Part shown: piece after piece, positions 15,700-25,256 of the stretch
Layout: every line of letters begins with the position of its first letter
Position numbering within the stretch: the stretch's first letter is position 1
Position numbers and translations under genes: made by a program
The notes under the pieces: model-generated
Seen by the model: only the letters and a program-made list of their open reading frames with translations
What the model was told of the DNA's origin: nothing
Databases searched by the model: none
From: a virus
IMG/VR virus record: IMGVR_UViG_3300006175_000002
Span: 39,390 to 103,389 of that record
Direction: 5' to 3' (one strand)
DNA: 64,000 nucleotides

Positions 15700-18600
15700 G
15701 GTGTCATCTCCCTAACCAGGTCGGGCTTCTTCATACGTTTCACCTCGTCGCGCCCGCCGAGCGTGCCGACGATGCCGTGCAGGCGGGCCAGCTCGCGGAG
15801 CGCGGCGACGGGGAGCGCCTTGAGGGTGGTTTCGGTGTCGCCGCCGGCCCGCAGGTGCTGGAGGGCTTCCTGGGCGGCTTCGGTCGGACCCAACTTCGTC
15901 GGCTTCGGGGCGGTAATCGGGTCCAGGCGCTGCCCCTGGCCCGGTACGCGTTCCTCGATCTTGATGTCGTGGGCTGCGTCCACGATCGGCATGCGGCGCT
16001 CGCGGCGCCGCTGGTTCTCGGGGCCGCCGTTGATCCGGTCAATGTGGTGCTGGCGCAGCGCCAGGGCTTCCTCTTCGCTGCCGGCGTGGCCGAGGACAGC
16101 GGTCGTCTGGCCACGGTTGTTGACCTGCACCACCTGGTACTGCACCGGCCCGGCCGGGCTCGGCGGGGTTTCAGCGGCGCGTACCGCGGCCGGACGGCGC
16201 CCACGGGGCGCGATCGCGACCCGGGCCGGCACGTCCGGGGTACCCGCCGGCTGGACCGTAGCCCGTGACACCGGCACCCGCTCCCCGCCGGGCAGGGTCG
16301 CCACGTGCCCAGGCCGGACGATCTCCACCTGGCTGCCTTCACGCAACGGCTGCCCGAACGGATCGTGCGCGCCCCGATTGAACGGCACAACCTCGCCGGC
16401 GGAGCCGACCCGCTCGAGGCCGGCCTGGGTCGCCATATGGTCGGCGGCGGCGAGGAGGGTGGGCGGGTCGTCGGCGAGGGTGGCGAGGTGGGTGGTGTCG
16501 ACCCCGACGCGGTTGCCGTGGGCGGTGATGCGGGCCCGTAGGGCCTGCGGTGAGGCGCCGTGGTTGACCAGTTCGTGGGCTTCGGCGACGACACCACCGA
16601 CGGCGCGGGCCCGGTCGATGTGGGCCTGCCGGGTCCGGGCGGCGTCCTCCGCCGAAACGGTTGGCGTTCGCCGTTCCCGGATGGCTGCCGCTGTTTCCCG
16701 GATGTGCGTGGGCGCGCCGGGCCGGTCCATGGCGAGGATGCGATCCTCCGCCGCCCGAGTTACTTCCGACGCCACCGCAGGCGTGGCCGCCAACTGGTCG
16801 GCCCGGGCCCGCATCTCGTCGACCTGCTGTTGCTGCTCGAGTCGCCGCTGCCATTCGGCGGTCGTGGCGCCCTGGCCGGTACCGACCGGGCCGGCGGGTG
16901 TGTGGTGGCGGCGGCTGGTGGATCCGGCGGCGGGTAGCCCAGCGTCCAGGGCGCGCTGCCGAGCTGCGGCGTGGACGCGCAGCGCCTCGGCCTCCATACG
17001 CGGCGACACCACCGGTGCGGCGGGTGCGGGTGTTGGCATGACCCGGTCGAGCAGTTCCGGGGATGCGTTCCCGCGTCGCAGCAACTCCACCTCAGTCGCC
17101 GCCGCGCTCAGCCGGTCGCCGAGCGGGGTGCCGCGATGCCGGCGCGCCTCCTGCTGCAACACCGCCGCCTCATACCCCCGGCCGCGCTGCGCGCCCGCCA
17201 GCGTGCGGAGCACCTCCGACGTGGCCGGCTTGCCCCGCAGGGGCTGCGTAAACCGCGGGTCGGCCTCCATCTCGCGGCTGAGGTTCGCCAGGTAGGCGGA
17301 CTCAACTGACCGGGCCCGGACCACGTTGCCGGGCAACACCTGCTCCGTGGTGCCATCGGCGAACCGGACCGTGGCGAGATGATGGCCGCCGACGCGGGCG
17401 GTGCCGATGTCGAGGACGGTGGCCTGCTGGTCGGTGCGGTTGTGAAGGGTGGTGGCGATGGTGACGGTGTCGCCGGGGACGAGAGCCGTTCCGTGGGCGT
17501 CGGTTTCCGGTTCCACCCCGGAGCGTGTCAGCGGCTGAATGCCTGGTGTCGGCGCGGTGTTACCTCGCCCCATCGCAATCATGTGGCGGTCGCTGTCACC
17601 GAGCCGGACCGCTGCCGCCCGGTCCCGCGAACGCAACGCCCTAGTGTTGTCGACCGGGGCCACGCGTACGCCGGGCTCCCGGGCCAACTCGCCAAGGGCC
17701 GCATCCACCTCGCCCCGGTTCAGGTCGCCGAGGTCGTCACGTAGATCGGCCAAACCAACCCAGCCGCCGGGAGCCTTGGGTCGCGCGTCGTAGGCAGCCC
17801 GAACGCGATCTTTTACCTCAGCCGTCGACCTAGTCGCCGACAAGGGTGTGACGTGGGTGCCGGGCGCCACGTACGCCACTCCCCGCCATCCGTTCGCACC
17901 ACCAGGCGTTTCCGTGACCTGTACCGCGACCGCGTCACGCTTCTTACGCCCGCGGGCCCCGATGCGTACCCCGGTCGGCTGGGACACGTAGCCGCGCAGG
18001 GTGATCGGTTTCCCGTACTGGTCCTCGCCGACCACCTCGGCGTAGTTGCCGTGCTTCAACTGCTCCACCGGGACCGTTGTGGCCGGCGGGGGTAGGCGCT
18101 CGAGCCAGTTTCCGCCGCGCATAGCCGCCGAGTCGAGACGCGCCCCGACGGTGGCGTGGACGATTCCCTCCCGGCGCTGCCCCACCGGCCCCCGACTGAC
18201 TGACAGGTGATCGGCGAGGGCTTGCAGCTCTTTGCCCTTGATGCCGGCCACGTACTGGCGGGCCTCGTCCCGCGACGACATGGCGTGCAACCGGTCGTAG
18301 TGCTCGGCCGGGGTGGGTGTGCGGGGCACCGTATGCGTCAACTCGCGGGGCAGCCCTGGCGGGAAAACGTCGGGCGTGATGTCCTCTGGCCCTTTGCCGA
18401 GGCCGAGCCACCGGTTGCGTTCCTCTGGGGGCATGGCGTCCCAGATTCGCAGCTTCTGGGCGTTCGTGTACTTCCGGGGCCGCGCCATCGGCGTCTCGGG
18501 CTTCTTCGGCGCGGCGCCCGGTGGGACGTAGCCGGACAGCATGTCTGCGGACACCATGCCACCGCTACCGTCGTCGAACTCCACATGGTGGGCGCTGCCG

Positions 18601-19472
18601 CCGCCAGCGCGGCCGGTGGAGTCCATGTCGTCGGGTCCGCCGTAGATGACCGGGCCACGGTTCCGGTGGATGAGTCGGTCCCCGACCTTCCACCCCGACC
18701 GGATCTGCGTATCCCGGGCAGCATGCCCCGTCAGCTCGGGCGTTGCCGGCTTGGCTGCTGCTTCCAGCCGCGCGGCGAGCGCCCCGGCCCGGGTGTGGAT
18801 CTCGTCGCCCGGCTGGCTCCGACGCGGCCCCTGCAACCGGGCCAACGCCTCCCGAACCGCAGTCCTGTCCTCGTCGGACATCGCCCGCCAGTCCGGGCCG
18901 GTCAACGCCTCCATGGGCCGTATCGCGCTGTACGGGTTGCCGCTCCACGAATGGGTCGCCGCTTCCCTCGCCCGCTCGATCCGGGCCGACTGGCCACCAG
19001 CAGCGACCGCGGCGCGGGACGCGTCCCGCGCCGCCCGCTCCTCCGGGCCGGTCCCCGAGCCGTGCCCGGGTCGGCCGATGAAGTGCGACCCGCCTACGCC
19101 CGGCGCTTCCGGCTTGTGCTCGAACGCGTGGTACCCCGAGTCGAACTGGATCCCGACCGTTTTCGATCCCCGGCGGGTCATCACGCCGCGGCCCAGTTCG
19201 GGGTGATGCACCTCGAACGGGTGCGTCAGCTTCGCCGGCCCGACGTAGATCCACCCGTGGATGTAGCCCTTCGGACCGACTTTGATCAGATCAGCGGTGA
19301 CCGTCTTCACCCACGTCGGGTACGGCAACTCCAACCCGAACGCGTCGCCCTCACCAGCCCACTCCGACCACGCCGCCCGGCCCAGCCCACCCATCTTCGA
19401 CAGGGCAGGCTCCCGCGCCGACCAGTCAGCGCGCAACTCCTGGTACACGGCCAGCAGCGACGTGTCAGTCAC
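15687..19472 (-). CDS. Giant modular virion-operon protein with HGWI and SAP-like segments
   Basis: This is a 1261-residue product with a GTG start. The N-terminus (RADWSAREP ... WSEWAGEGDAFGL ... YPTWVKTV) matches an internal stretch of the prohead protease, and it runs into KVGPKGYIHGWIYVG with the same following His/Gly pattern as the 1048-residue protein. Later segments include several SH3-like beta modules (VGDRLIHRNRG, GDTVTIATTLHN), a SAP-like segment (RDEARQYVAGIKGKELQALA), and a final helix-loop-helix ending KKPDLVREMTPWL that also resembles SAP. Winged-helix-like residues (GGWVGLADLRDDLGDLNRGE) lie near the middle. The many nucleic-acid-binding style modules suggest a DNA-associated internal head protein. 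No catalytic residues can be assigned. Confidence 0.45.
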   Translation of the reverse strand: MTDTSLLAVYQELRADWSAREPALSKMGGLGRAAWSEWAGEGDAFGLELPYPTWVKTVTADLIKVGPKGYIHGWIYVGPAKLTHPFEVHHPELGRGVMTRRGSKTVGIQFDSGYHAFEHKPEAPGVGGSHFIGRPGHGSGTGPEERAARDASRAAVAAGGQSARIERAREAATHSWSGNPYSAIRPMEALTGPDWRAMSDEDRTAVREALARLQGPRRSQPGDEIHTRAGALAARLEAAAKPATPELTGHAARDTQIRSGWKVGDRLIHRNRGPVIYGGPDDMDSTGRAGGGSAHHVEFDDGSGGMVSADMLSGYVPPGAAPKKPETPMARPRKYTNAQKLRIWDAMPPEERNRWLGLGKGPEDITPDVFPPGLPRELTHTVPRTPTPAEHYDRLHAMSSRDEARQYVAGIKGKELQALADHLSVSRGPVGQRREGIVHATVGARLDSAAMRGGNWLERLPPPATTVPVEQLKHGNYAEVVGEDQYGKPITLRGYVSQPTGVRIGARGRKKRDAVAVQVTETPGGANGWRGVAYVAPGTHVTPLSATRSTAEVKDRVRAAYDARPKAPGGWVGLADLRDDLGDLNRGEVDAALGELAREPGVRVAPVDNTRALRSRDRAAAVRLGDSDRHMIAMGRGNTAPTPGIQPLTRSGVEPETDAHGTALVPGDTVTIATTLHNRTDQQATVLDIGTARVGGHHLATVRFADGTTEQVLPGNVVRARSVESAYLANLSREMEADPRFTQPLRGKPATSEVLRTLAGAQRGRGYEAAVLQQEARRHRGTPLGDRLSAAATEVELLRRGNASPELLDRVMPTPAPAAPVVSPRMEAEALRVHAAARQRALDAGLPAAGSTSRRHHTPAGPVGTGQGATTAEWQRRLEQQQQVDEMRARADQLAATPAVASEVTRAAEDRILAMDRPGAPTHIRETAAAIRERRTPTVSAEDAARTRQAHIDRARAVGGVVAEAHELVNHGASPQALRARITAHGNRVGVDTTHLATLADDPPTLLAAADHMATQAGLERVGSAGEVVPFNRGAHDPFGQPLREGSQVEIVRPGHVATLPGGERVPVSRATVQPAGTPDVPARVAIAPRGRRPAAVRAAETPPSPAGPVQYQVVQVNNRGQTTAVLGHAGSEEEALALRQHHIDRINGGPENQRRRERRMPIVDAAHDIKIEERVPGQGQRLDPITAPKPTKLGPTEAAQEALQHLRAGGDTETTLKALPVAALRELARLHGIVGTLGGRDEVKRMKKPDLVREMTPWLS

Positions 19473-19514
19473 CAGCGCACCCTCCGGCCGTGATGGAAAG
19501 ATTCGATCATTGCG

Positions 19515-20711
19515 TTACTTATGGCCGCGTTCCATTGCGGCGTGTGTGGCCGGGTAGAACCCGAGGGCCCCCTTGTGGCGCAGGTTGCAGAACCCCTTGG
19601 CCTGGTCCGGGCGCATGTGCTCCGCCGCGATCGCCACGCACCGGTCGAAGTCGCCGTCCGTGCCCCACCCGATTCGGGCTGCGCCTTCGCCGTGCTCGTA
19701 CCAGCGGATCAGATGCCGGGCCCGGTACTCGCCCACGTCACCCTCGTGGTCTTTGGTGAGCAGGGCGCGGCGGGCCAGCTCCTCCACGAGCTGGATGCCT
19801 TTGGGGGTCAGGAACTGGCCGTCTGCGACCTTGTCGGCGTGCTGCTCGTGGTGCAGGGCGTGTTGTAGGTTCTTCGCGGCTTCCTCGACGGTGATCCCGG
19901 CGGCGTCGGCGGCGGCTTGCAGGTCCTCGATCGTGATGTGCCGGTGGTCGTCGTGTCCGTTGTGCGGCATGTCGCAGCCGCAGGTAAGGCACTTGTTGAT
20001 CGGCGCCGCGGGTAGCAATCTAAGGATCTTCCCGAGATCGTCACCAAGCTCCGGGCGCAACGCCGGATTGTCAGCCAAGTGCGCCGGATCCCACCACACG
20101 AGGGCTTCGATCCGGTCCCGGTCCGGGTCGTCCGGGTTCGTCACGTGATCCCGGTCGCCAAAGATCGGCACGTCCGCCTCATGCGGGATCGTGAGGACGT
20201 AACCGTGGTACACGCCGTTATCGCTGACCCACTCCCCGCCCGGCGTGCCCTTCGGCACAGGGCAGCCCGTCTCCTCCGCCCACTCGCGGCGAGCAGCGTC
20301 GATCGGCTTCTCCCCGGGGTCTAGTCGCCCACCGGGGAACTCCCACGTCCCCGCGGCCGGGTCCTCGTCGCCGTCCTCCGGCAGGGCGCGCTGAAGCATC
20401 AGAACCCGGCCCGTGTCGGCGGCGCGCACAGCCAGGCCTGCCGCGTCGGGGGTCTTCCCCGCCTTCGTCGCTGGCTTGTCCGAACCGGCACCACCCATGA
20501 TTTCCTGTGCCCGCTGGTGGAACTCGTCGTCGTCGCCGTCGATGTCCACGTAGTGCAGGTTGTAGTCCGACTTCGCCCCCCGCGGGTGGAACGGGCCGTC
20601 AAGGTGCCGCTGCGACCACTGATCCTGCCACGTGGCAAGCGCGGCGAGCCGTTGGCGTACGTCGTCAGGCGGCGGCACAGGGGGTGTGGTGTGGCGTTTC
20701 TTCACAGCCAT
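19515..20711 (-). CDS. Nudix hydrolase-domain protein in the virion operon
   Basis: The 398-residue product starts at the ATG at 20711, inside the last codons of the portal gene (10-bp overlap). A complete Nudix box is present (GRLDPGE, then seven residues, then REWAEETG), matching GX5EX7REUXEEXG, and the preceding RVLMLQRALPEDGDED and AGTWEFPGG fit the family. Nudix enzymes hydrolyse nucleoside diphosphates linked to another group, such as NAD, Ap4A or mRNA caps. The C-terminal 150 residues are a separate helical domain with CLTCGCDMPHNGH at its start, a possible zinc site, and an ending KGALGFYPATHAAM. Translation coupled to the portal suggests that the enzyme is made with, or carried in, the virion. 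The substrate is unknown. Confidence 0.7.
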   Translation of the reverse strand: MAVKKRHTTPPVPPPDDVRQRLAALATWQDQWSQRHLDGPFHPRGAKSDYNLHYVDIDGDDDEFHQRAQEIMGGAGSDKPATKAGKTPDAAGLAVRAADTGRVLMLQRALPEDGDEDPAAGTWEFPGGRLDPGEKPIDAARREWAEETGCPVPKGTPGGEWVSDNGVYHGYVLTIPHEADVPIFGDRDHVTNPDDPDRDRIEALVWWDPAHLADNPALRPELGDDLGKILRLLPAAPINKCLTCGCDMPHNGHDDHRHITIEDLQAAADAAGITVEEAAKNLQHALHHEQHADKVADGQFLTPKGIQLVEELARRALLTKDHEGDVGEYRARHLIRWYEHGEGAARIGWGTDGDFDRCVAIAAEHMRPDQAKGFCNLRHKGALGFYPATHAAMERGHK

Positions 20712-23700
20712 TTCACACCCTCCCAGTCGGAGCCGAGGAGGGCCAGCTTGCCGGGCCACGTGTCGTCGCGGCCGGCGCCGGCGGGTCGGCCCAGTTGGGA
20801 AATCTCGAACGGTGTGACGTGCTCACCCGCGTCGATCCTCGCTAGGAGGGCTTTCGCTTCCCGCCGTTCGGGAGTATCGGGCGACGAGTCGAGCGCATGC
20901 ATACCGATGGCTGTATGTGCGTCGTCGTAGAACTCATAGCTTCCCAGGCTTTCGCCGTTGGTCGTGACGGTGTAGTTGCCGTCCTTGTCGAAGTCGACAT
21001 GGTAGTCGTGCGAACGGTGAGGAGCGATGGCTTGGACGAGACGATCCCGGATTGAGCTGGGGACCTTGCCGTCGCGCCACGTGTACCCGGCTCTCGACCA
21101 GGCGTAGCCTCCAACATCAATGTCGGCGCGGAGTTCGATCCGCTGGATGCCGGATTCGCGGTACCAGTCTTCGAGCTGCCGGTTGAAGCTCTGCGCGAAT
21201 CCTTGCCCACGAGTGTCGGCGCTGACCTTGAGCAGTACGTGGGTGGCGAACAGGTTCCCGTCCTCGTCCCGGCCGATGGTCCGCACGGCGTGGCCGATCT
21301 GCTGGCCGGTGTGGTCGTGAATGGACAGGTCGGCCTCAAAGTACCCATCGTCGGCGGCGAGTTTCTTCAGCTTGACCGACAGTCCACCGTGGACGCCTTC
21401 AAACACGTTCTTCGCGGCGTCGAGTGCGGCGGGGTCGGTGACCTCCTTACCGTTGGCGCTGGACACGTCGTCGAGGAGGTCTTTGGCTAGTTTCTTCTTG
21501 CCGTCTTTCGCGGCTTGCGGTGCCCTGTGCCTGCCCGCACCGTGCGTCTTGTTGGGTGCGATCCCGGCGGCGTGCGGGAATGTGCGTTCCTTCCCGTCCG
21601 GGAATATGACCTTGATGCGGGTTTTCGTGACCCCGGTGACGTGGCCCTTCCCGAATCCCTTGTGGTCGATGGTGGTGCCGACGGCGGTCGGGCCGTGCCA
21701 TACCCAGCCGTGCGACCAGGGGTGCTCTTTCCAGTCTCGCGGGCCCGGTGGCAGCCGCCCTTTGTCCAGGTCGGCGCCGGCTATCTTGTTCGCTGGGTCG
21801 GCGCCGTGGTGGAACTGCCACACATGCGTCTCATCCCACGGCCCACCGTCGGCATCGACGGTGCCGACGTAGGCGCGTACCGGCTGCCCGTTTTCGCGGG
21901 CGGCGAGGGTGCGGTGGTGCCCGTCGATGATTTTGATTTTGTCGCCGCCGGGTTCCTGGACCGCAACGACGGGCTTGACGTCGTTGCCCTTGCGGAGTTG
22001 CTTCGCGAAGTGCTTGACCCGCGCCTTGTCGTGGCTGGCAGCCCACCGGTCGATGTCGTCGAAGTCGATGCTGTCCAGCGGCACATCGACCGGGCCGGAC
22101 CACTGGGCGCCCTTCATCCAGCCGAGCGCTTTCGGCGGGTAGTTCTCCCGCATCTGCTGCGTCACCGCAGCGCCCGGGTCGGGCTCGTCGTCCTTGGCGG
22201 CCTTCGTGACCAGCCACGTCCGCAGCGCGTTCGCGCCGCGGGTCGCCGCAGTCAGAATGTCCTTCAACAGCCCCATCAGCCAGCTGCGCTGCGCTTCGGC
22301 CCGCTCGTCGGCGAGGTCGGCCAGCACCAGCGCCAGCGCCGCGTTCGGGTCGTCGTCGTTCAGGGCGCGACGGATCGCCTGCGCGTCCTGGGCCCGCTGG
22401 TCCGCGGCGGCGAGCTGCTCAGGTGTGGGAGTGGTGTCGGCGTGACGGAGTTGGATCGCCTCGACCTCGGCGGGGCTGGCCAGCCGATACGCCAGCCGGC
22501 ACCGGCAGCGCGGACCGCCCTCGCACACGGTAGCGTCGGCGCCGAACCCGCCCTGGCCGGGCATGCCGGGCAGCGTGTCGGCGGTGTGGAGCATCGTGGA
22601 CCAGGTGTCGCACAGGTCGCACGCGTCGGGTCGGGCGTGCCACTCGATGACGATGTTGTCGGGGTTGTCGTGGGCGCCGATCGTGGCGAGCCCGTACCCC
22701 ATCTCGTACGCCTGCGCGACGGTGCCGGCGTACAACCCGAACCGGCCGTCGAGCCCATCAACCCAGCCCGGCCCGTCGCCGGTGGCTTTGGTCGCCCACG
22801 CGGTGCGCTGGGTGGCCCGGCCGGCGTCGACCAGGGCGTGACCGGTACCGAGCCGCAACCCCTCGTGGATGCTCGAGCGGAGCAGCGCCACGGCGGCGTC
22901 GATGAACCCGGGCGTGGACAGCGACCCGTCTCCGACCTGCGCGGCGAGGTCGTGGAGACTGTTGATGACCTGCTGCTGCGTGGCGGCGAGCGCGGTGTCC
23001 CGGCGTTGGCGCTGGCCGGCGTCCTTTACCACCATCCGAGCCTTGGCCACGTCACCGTCGGCGCGGAGCGTGTCGAACACGTCGGCGGGTAGGTGCCGGT
23101 TTACCCACCCGTTCAGGCCAGCACCTTTGGTAAGGCGGTGGCCGATGAGGTCCAGCTCCCGGAGTGCGGCGGGCACGTCGACCGTGGTGACGAGGCGCGG
23201 GCCGCGGTCGAACGCGGCCTTGACCTGCTCGACCGGCTCGTCGTCTTCGTAGAAGGTGCCGAGGTCGGCGCCCTTGGCCAGCAGCGCCCGCTGCACATAC
23301 CGGTCGGCCGCCTTGTTGATCGGCTTACGGTCCAACGGCGAGTCCGGATCCTGATGCGCCAGGACTGGTTTCGGCAACGGCTTCGGATGCGCCGGCAGCA
23401 TCTGCCCACCCGCCGCCGCCTGCGCACCGGCGTGCGCCGGTGTCGGCGCGCCCCCGCCGGGACCTTTCGGCCCGTTCGGACCCTTCGGCTTCGGCTTGCC
23501 CCCGCCGCCGCCCGGCTTGCCCGGACCACCCGGGCCGCCACCGAACGCGGGCGGCGCACCCGGCACCACACCCGCAGCGGCCTGCATCGCGTTCGCCGGC
23601 GGTGCCCCGACCGGCGCACCCGTAGACATGTCGATAGACCCGAGCGGCGTAATGCCCGTCGCGGTGAAGTACACCGGCTCGCTGGTCATCGGAATTCCCC

Positions 23701-25234
23701 ACGGCTGGTGGCCGCGGATAACTCGCGCCTCATCAATGCTAACCAGACCGTGCGTCATTTCGTTGACGAGTACCTCCACCGTGGCGGCCTCGTCCTCGCC
23801 TTCCTCCAGCCCTTCCCAATGCCATTGCATGTCGGGTTGGCCCATGTGCTCACGGATCGCGTAGTCGAAAATGTTTGCTTTCAACCACTTCAGCAGCGGC
23901 TTCAACGCCTTCCGCTCGTTGATTTTCTCGCTGGCTTTCGCGATCTGCGACGCCGCACCCATCGCTGACTTCGACCCCGATGTGGAGATCCCCAACTCCA
24001 TCGGCATCACGTCGAACGCCATACACACCTGCGTCATGACGATCTCGTCGAACTGGTCAGCCAGCGGTGTCGGCCTGATCGGGTCGATTTTCGACCCACC
24101 CGGAATCACGATGATCTTATGTTTCCACGCGGGGTCGCCGGCCATCGCGTTCAACGCGTCCTGCAACTCGCGGCACTGGTTCGGCGTGGAGTTCGGATCC
24201 CCGGTCGACAGGAAAATCCCCGGCGTCGACCCCTGCGAGTAGTAGTCGAGCTGCCACTGTTGGCGTTGCAGACCGGACGTGATCGGTACCAGCGCCTGCT
24301 CGATCAGCGACAACCCGTACGGCGTCCACGAGCGGGGCGTGAACGGCAGGTACATCATCTGGTCGGCGCGGTACTCAGTCGTCAACGCGTCTTTCATGTC
24401 CTTGACGTCTTCGCCCATCCACGACGTCATCAGGTCAACGCGGGGTACCCCGTACTGGTAGATCTGCCATGCCGGGTTCGGTGGCTGCGGGATCCCGCCG
24501 CGCAGGTCCAGCATCGGCCGCACAATGTCGCCGGAGATCAGGCACAGCGCGCCGAGGTTCGACCCGGGAATCCCGCGGGCCTTGCCCCGCTGCCGGGACG
24601 GTTGCAGGTACAACGACAACGCGTCCACCACGAAGATCTCTTCGAGGAGCGCGGACAGCCACGACTCAAACCCGTGGTACTTGCCCGGGTCGGGGCGATT
24701 GAAGAACCGCTTCACCGGCCCGCGGCGCTCGTCGAACTCTTTCCGGGCCGCCCGGTCGCCGCGCATCGCTTTCTCGGCGTCCTTTGTGGGTACCACGTCC
24801 CACTCGATCGCCAGGATTTCCTGGATCCGCAGCTGAATGCAGGCACGGGCGACGGAGTACGCATCCGCCATGATCCGCATCTGGGAGAACGACGCCAGTT
24901 TCAGCCCCTCGTCGCCGGGCTGACCGTGGGGCATGTTCCACGACGTGGGGTAGGTGAACCGTCGCGGTTCGGGCCGGTCCTCGCCGGGTGGGGGCTGGTC
25001 GATCGGCTGGGGCCGCATCGGGGCCAACGGCCCGAACGTGCCGTTCAGGAACGTGGCCGGGTCGCGGGGCAGGGCGGCGTTGACCCGACCGGTGGACCAC
25101 TCGGCGTACGACGCGATCAGCGGGCTCGCCGGCCCGCCCAAACCGGTACCGGTGGGTGGGCCCCCGAACGCGCCGGTAGGGTTCGCGACGGTGGTCGGCA
25201 GCGCGCGGGCAACGGCGGCGAGGTTACGTGCCAC
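20702..25234 (-). CDS. Portal protein fused to MuF, ParB/sulfiredoxin-like and GNAT-like domains
   Basis: This is a 1510-residue product with GTG start 25234 and a GGAGG-type site upstream. Residues about 60-560 fit a phage portal (VARACIQLRIQEILAIEWDV, a helical stem and the FDVMPMELGIS clip region). A Gly/Pro/Ala linker leads to a MuF-type domain around 700-930, with the family pattern DLCDTW ... PGMPGQGGFG ... CEGGPRCRCRL. Next are a ParB/Srx-like domain (VPLDSIDFDDI ... VVAVQEP ... IIDGHHRTLAARE), a VWHGP/SH3 segment like those in neighbouring giants, and a C-terminal GNAT-like acetyltransferase fold (GYFEADLSIHDHTG ... VSADTRGQGFAQSFNRQLEDWY). Ordinary portals have about 500 residues. 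The portal and MuF calls are firm; the enzymatic domains are motif-based. Confidence 0.75.
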   Translation of the reverse strand: MARNLAAVARALPTTVANPTGAFGGPPTGTGLGGPASPLIASYAEWSTGRVNAALPRDPATFLNGTFGPLAPMRPQPIDQPPPGEDRPEPRRFTYPTSWNMPHGQPGDEGLKLASFSQMRIMADAYSVARACIQLRIQEILAIEWDVVPTKDAEKAMRGDRAARKEFDERRGPVKRFFNRPDPGKYHGFESWLSALLEEIFVVDALSLYLQPSRQRGKARGIPGSNLGALCLISGDIVRPMLDLRGGIPQPPNPAWQIYQYGVPRVDLMTSWMGEDVKDMKDALTTEYRADQMMYLPFTPRSWTPYGLSLIEQALVPITSGLQRQQWQLDYYSQGSTPGIFLSTGDPNSTPNQCRELQDALNAMAGDPAWKHKIIVIPGGSKIDPIRPTPLADQFDEIVMTQVCMAFDVMPMELGISTSGSKSAMGAASQIAKASEKINERKALKPLLKWLKANIFDYAIREHMGQPDMQWHWEGLEEGEDEAATVEVLVNEMTHGLVSIDEARVIRGHQPWGIPMTSEPVYFTATGITPLGSIDMSTGAPVGAPPANAMQAAAGVVPGAPPAFGGGPGGPGKPGGGGGKPKPKGPNGPKGPGGGAPTPAHAGAQAAAGGQMLPAHPKPLPKPVLAHQDPDSPLDRKPINKAADRYVQRALLAKGADLGTFYEDDEPVEQVKAAFDRGPRLVTTVDVPAALRELDLIGHRLTKGAGLNGWVNRHLPADVFDTLRADGDVAKARMVVKDAGQRQRRDTALAATQQQVINSLHDLAAQVGDGSLSTPGFIDAAVALLRSSIHEGLRLGTGHALVDAGRATQRTAWATKATGDGPGWVDGLDGRFGLYAGTVAQAYEMGYGLATIGAHDNPDNIVIEWHARPDACDLCDTWSTMLHTADTLPGMPGQGGFGADATVCEGGPRCRCRLAYRLASPAEVEAIQLRHADTTPTPEQLAAADQRAQDAQAIRRALNDDDPNAALALVLADLADERAEAQRSWLMGLLKDILTAATRGANALRTWLVTKAAKDDEPDPGAAVTQQMRENYPPKALGWMKGAQWSGPVDVPLDSIDFDDIDRWAASHDKARVKHFAKQLRKGNDVKPVVAVQEPGGDKIKIIDGHHRTLAARENGQPVRAYVGTVDADGGPWDETHVWQFHHGADPANKIAGADLDKGRLPPGPRDWKEHPWSHGWVWHGPTAVGTTIDHKGFGKGHVTGVTKTRIKVIFPDGKERTFPHAAGIAPNKTHGAGRHRAPQAAKDGKKKLAKDLLDDVSSANGKEVTDPAALDAAKNVFEGVHGGLSVKLKKLAADDGYFEADLSIHDHTGQQIGHAVRTIGRDEDGNLFATHVLLKVSADTRGQGFAQSFNRQLEDWYRESGIQRIELRADIDVGGYAWSRAGYTWRDGKVPSSIRDRLVQAIAPHRSHDYHVDFDKDGNYTVTTNGESLGSYEFYDDAHTAIGMHALDSSPDTPERREAKALLARIDAGEHVTPFEISQLGRPAGAGRDDTWPGKLALLGSDWEGVKWL

Positions 25235-25256
25235 GGGCTACTGCCTCCCCTCGAGG

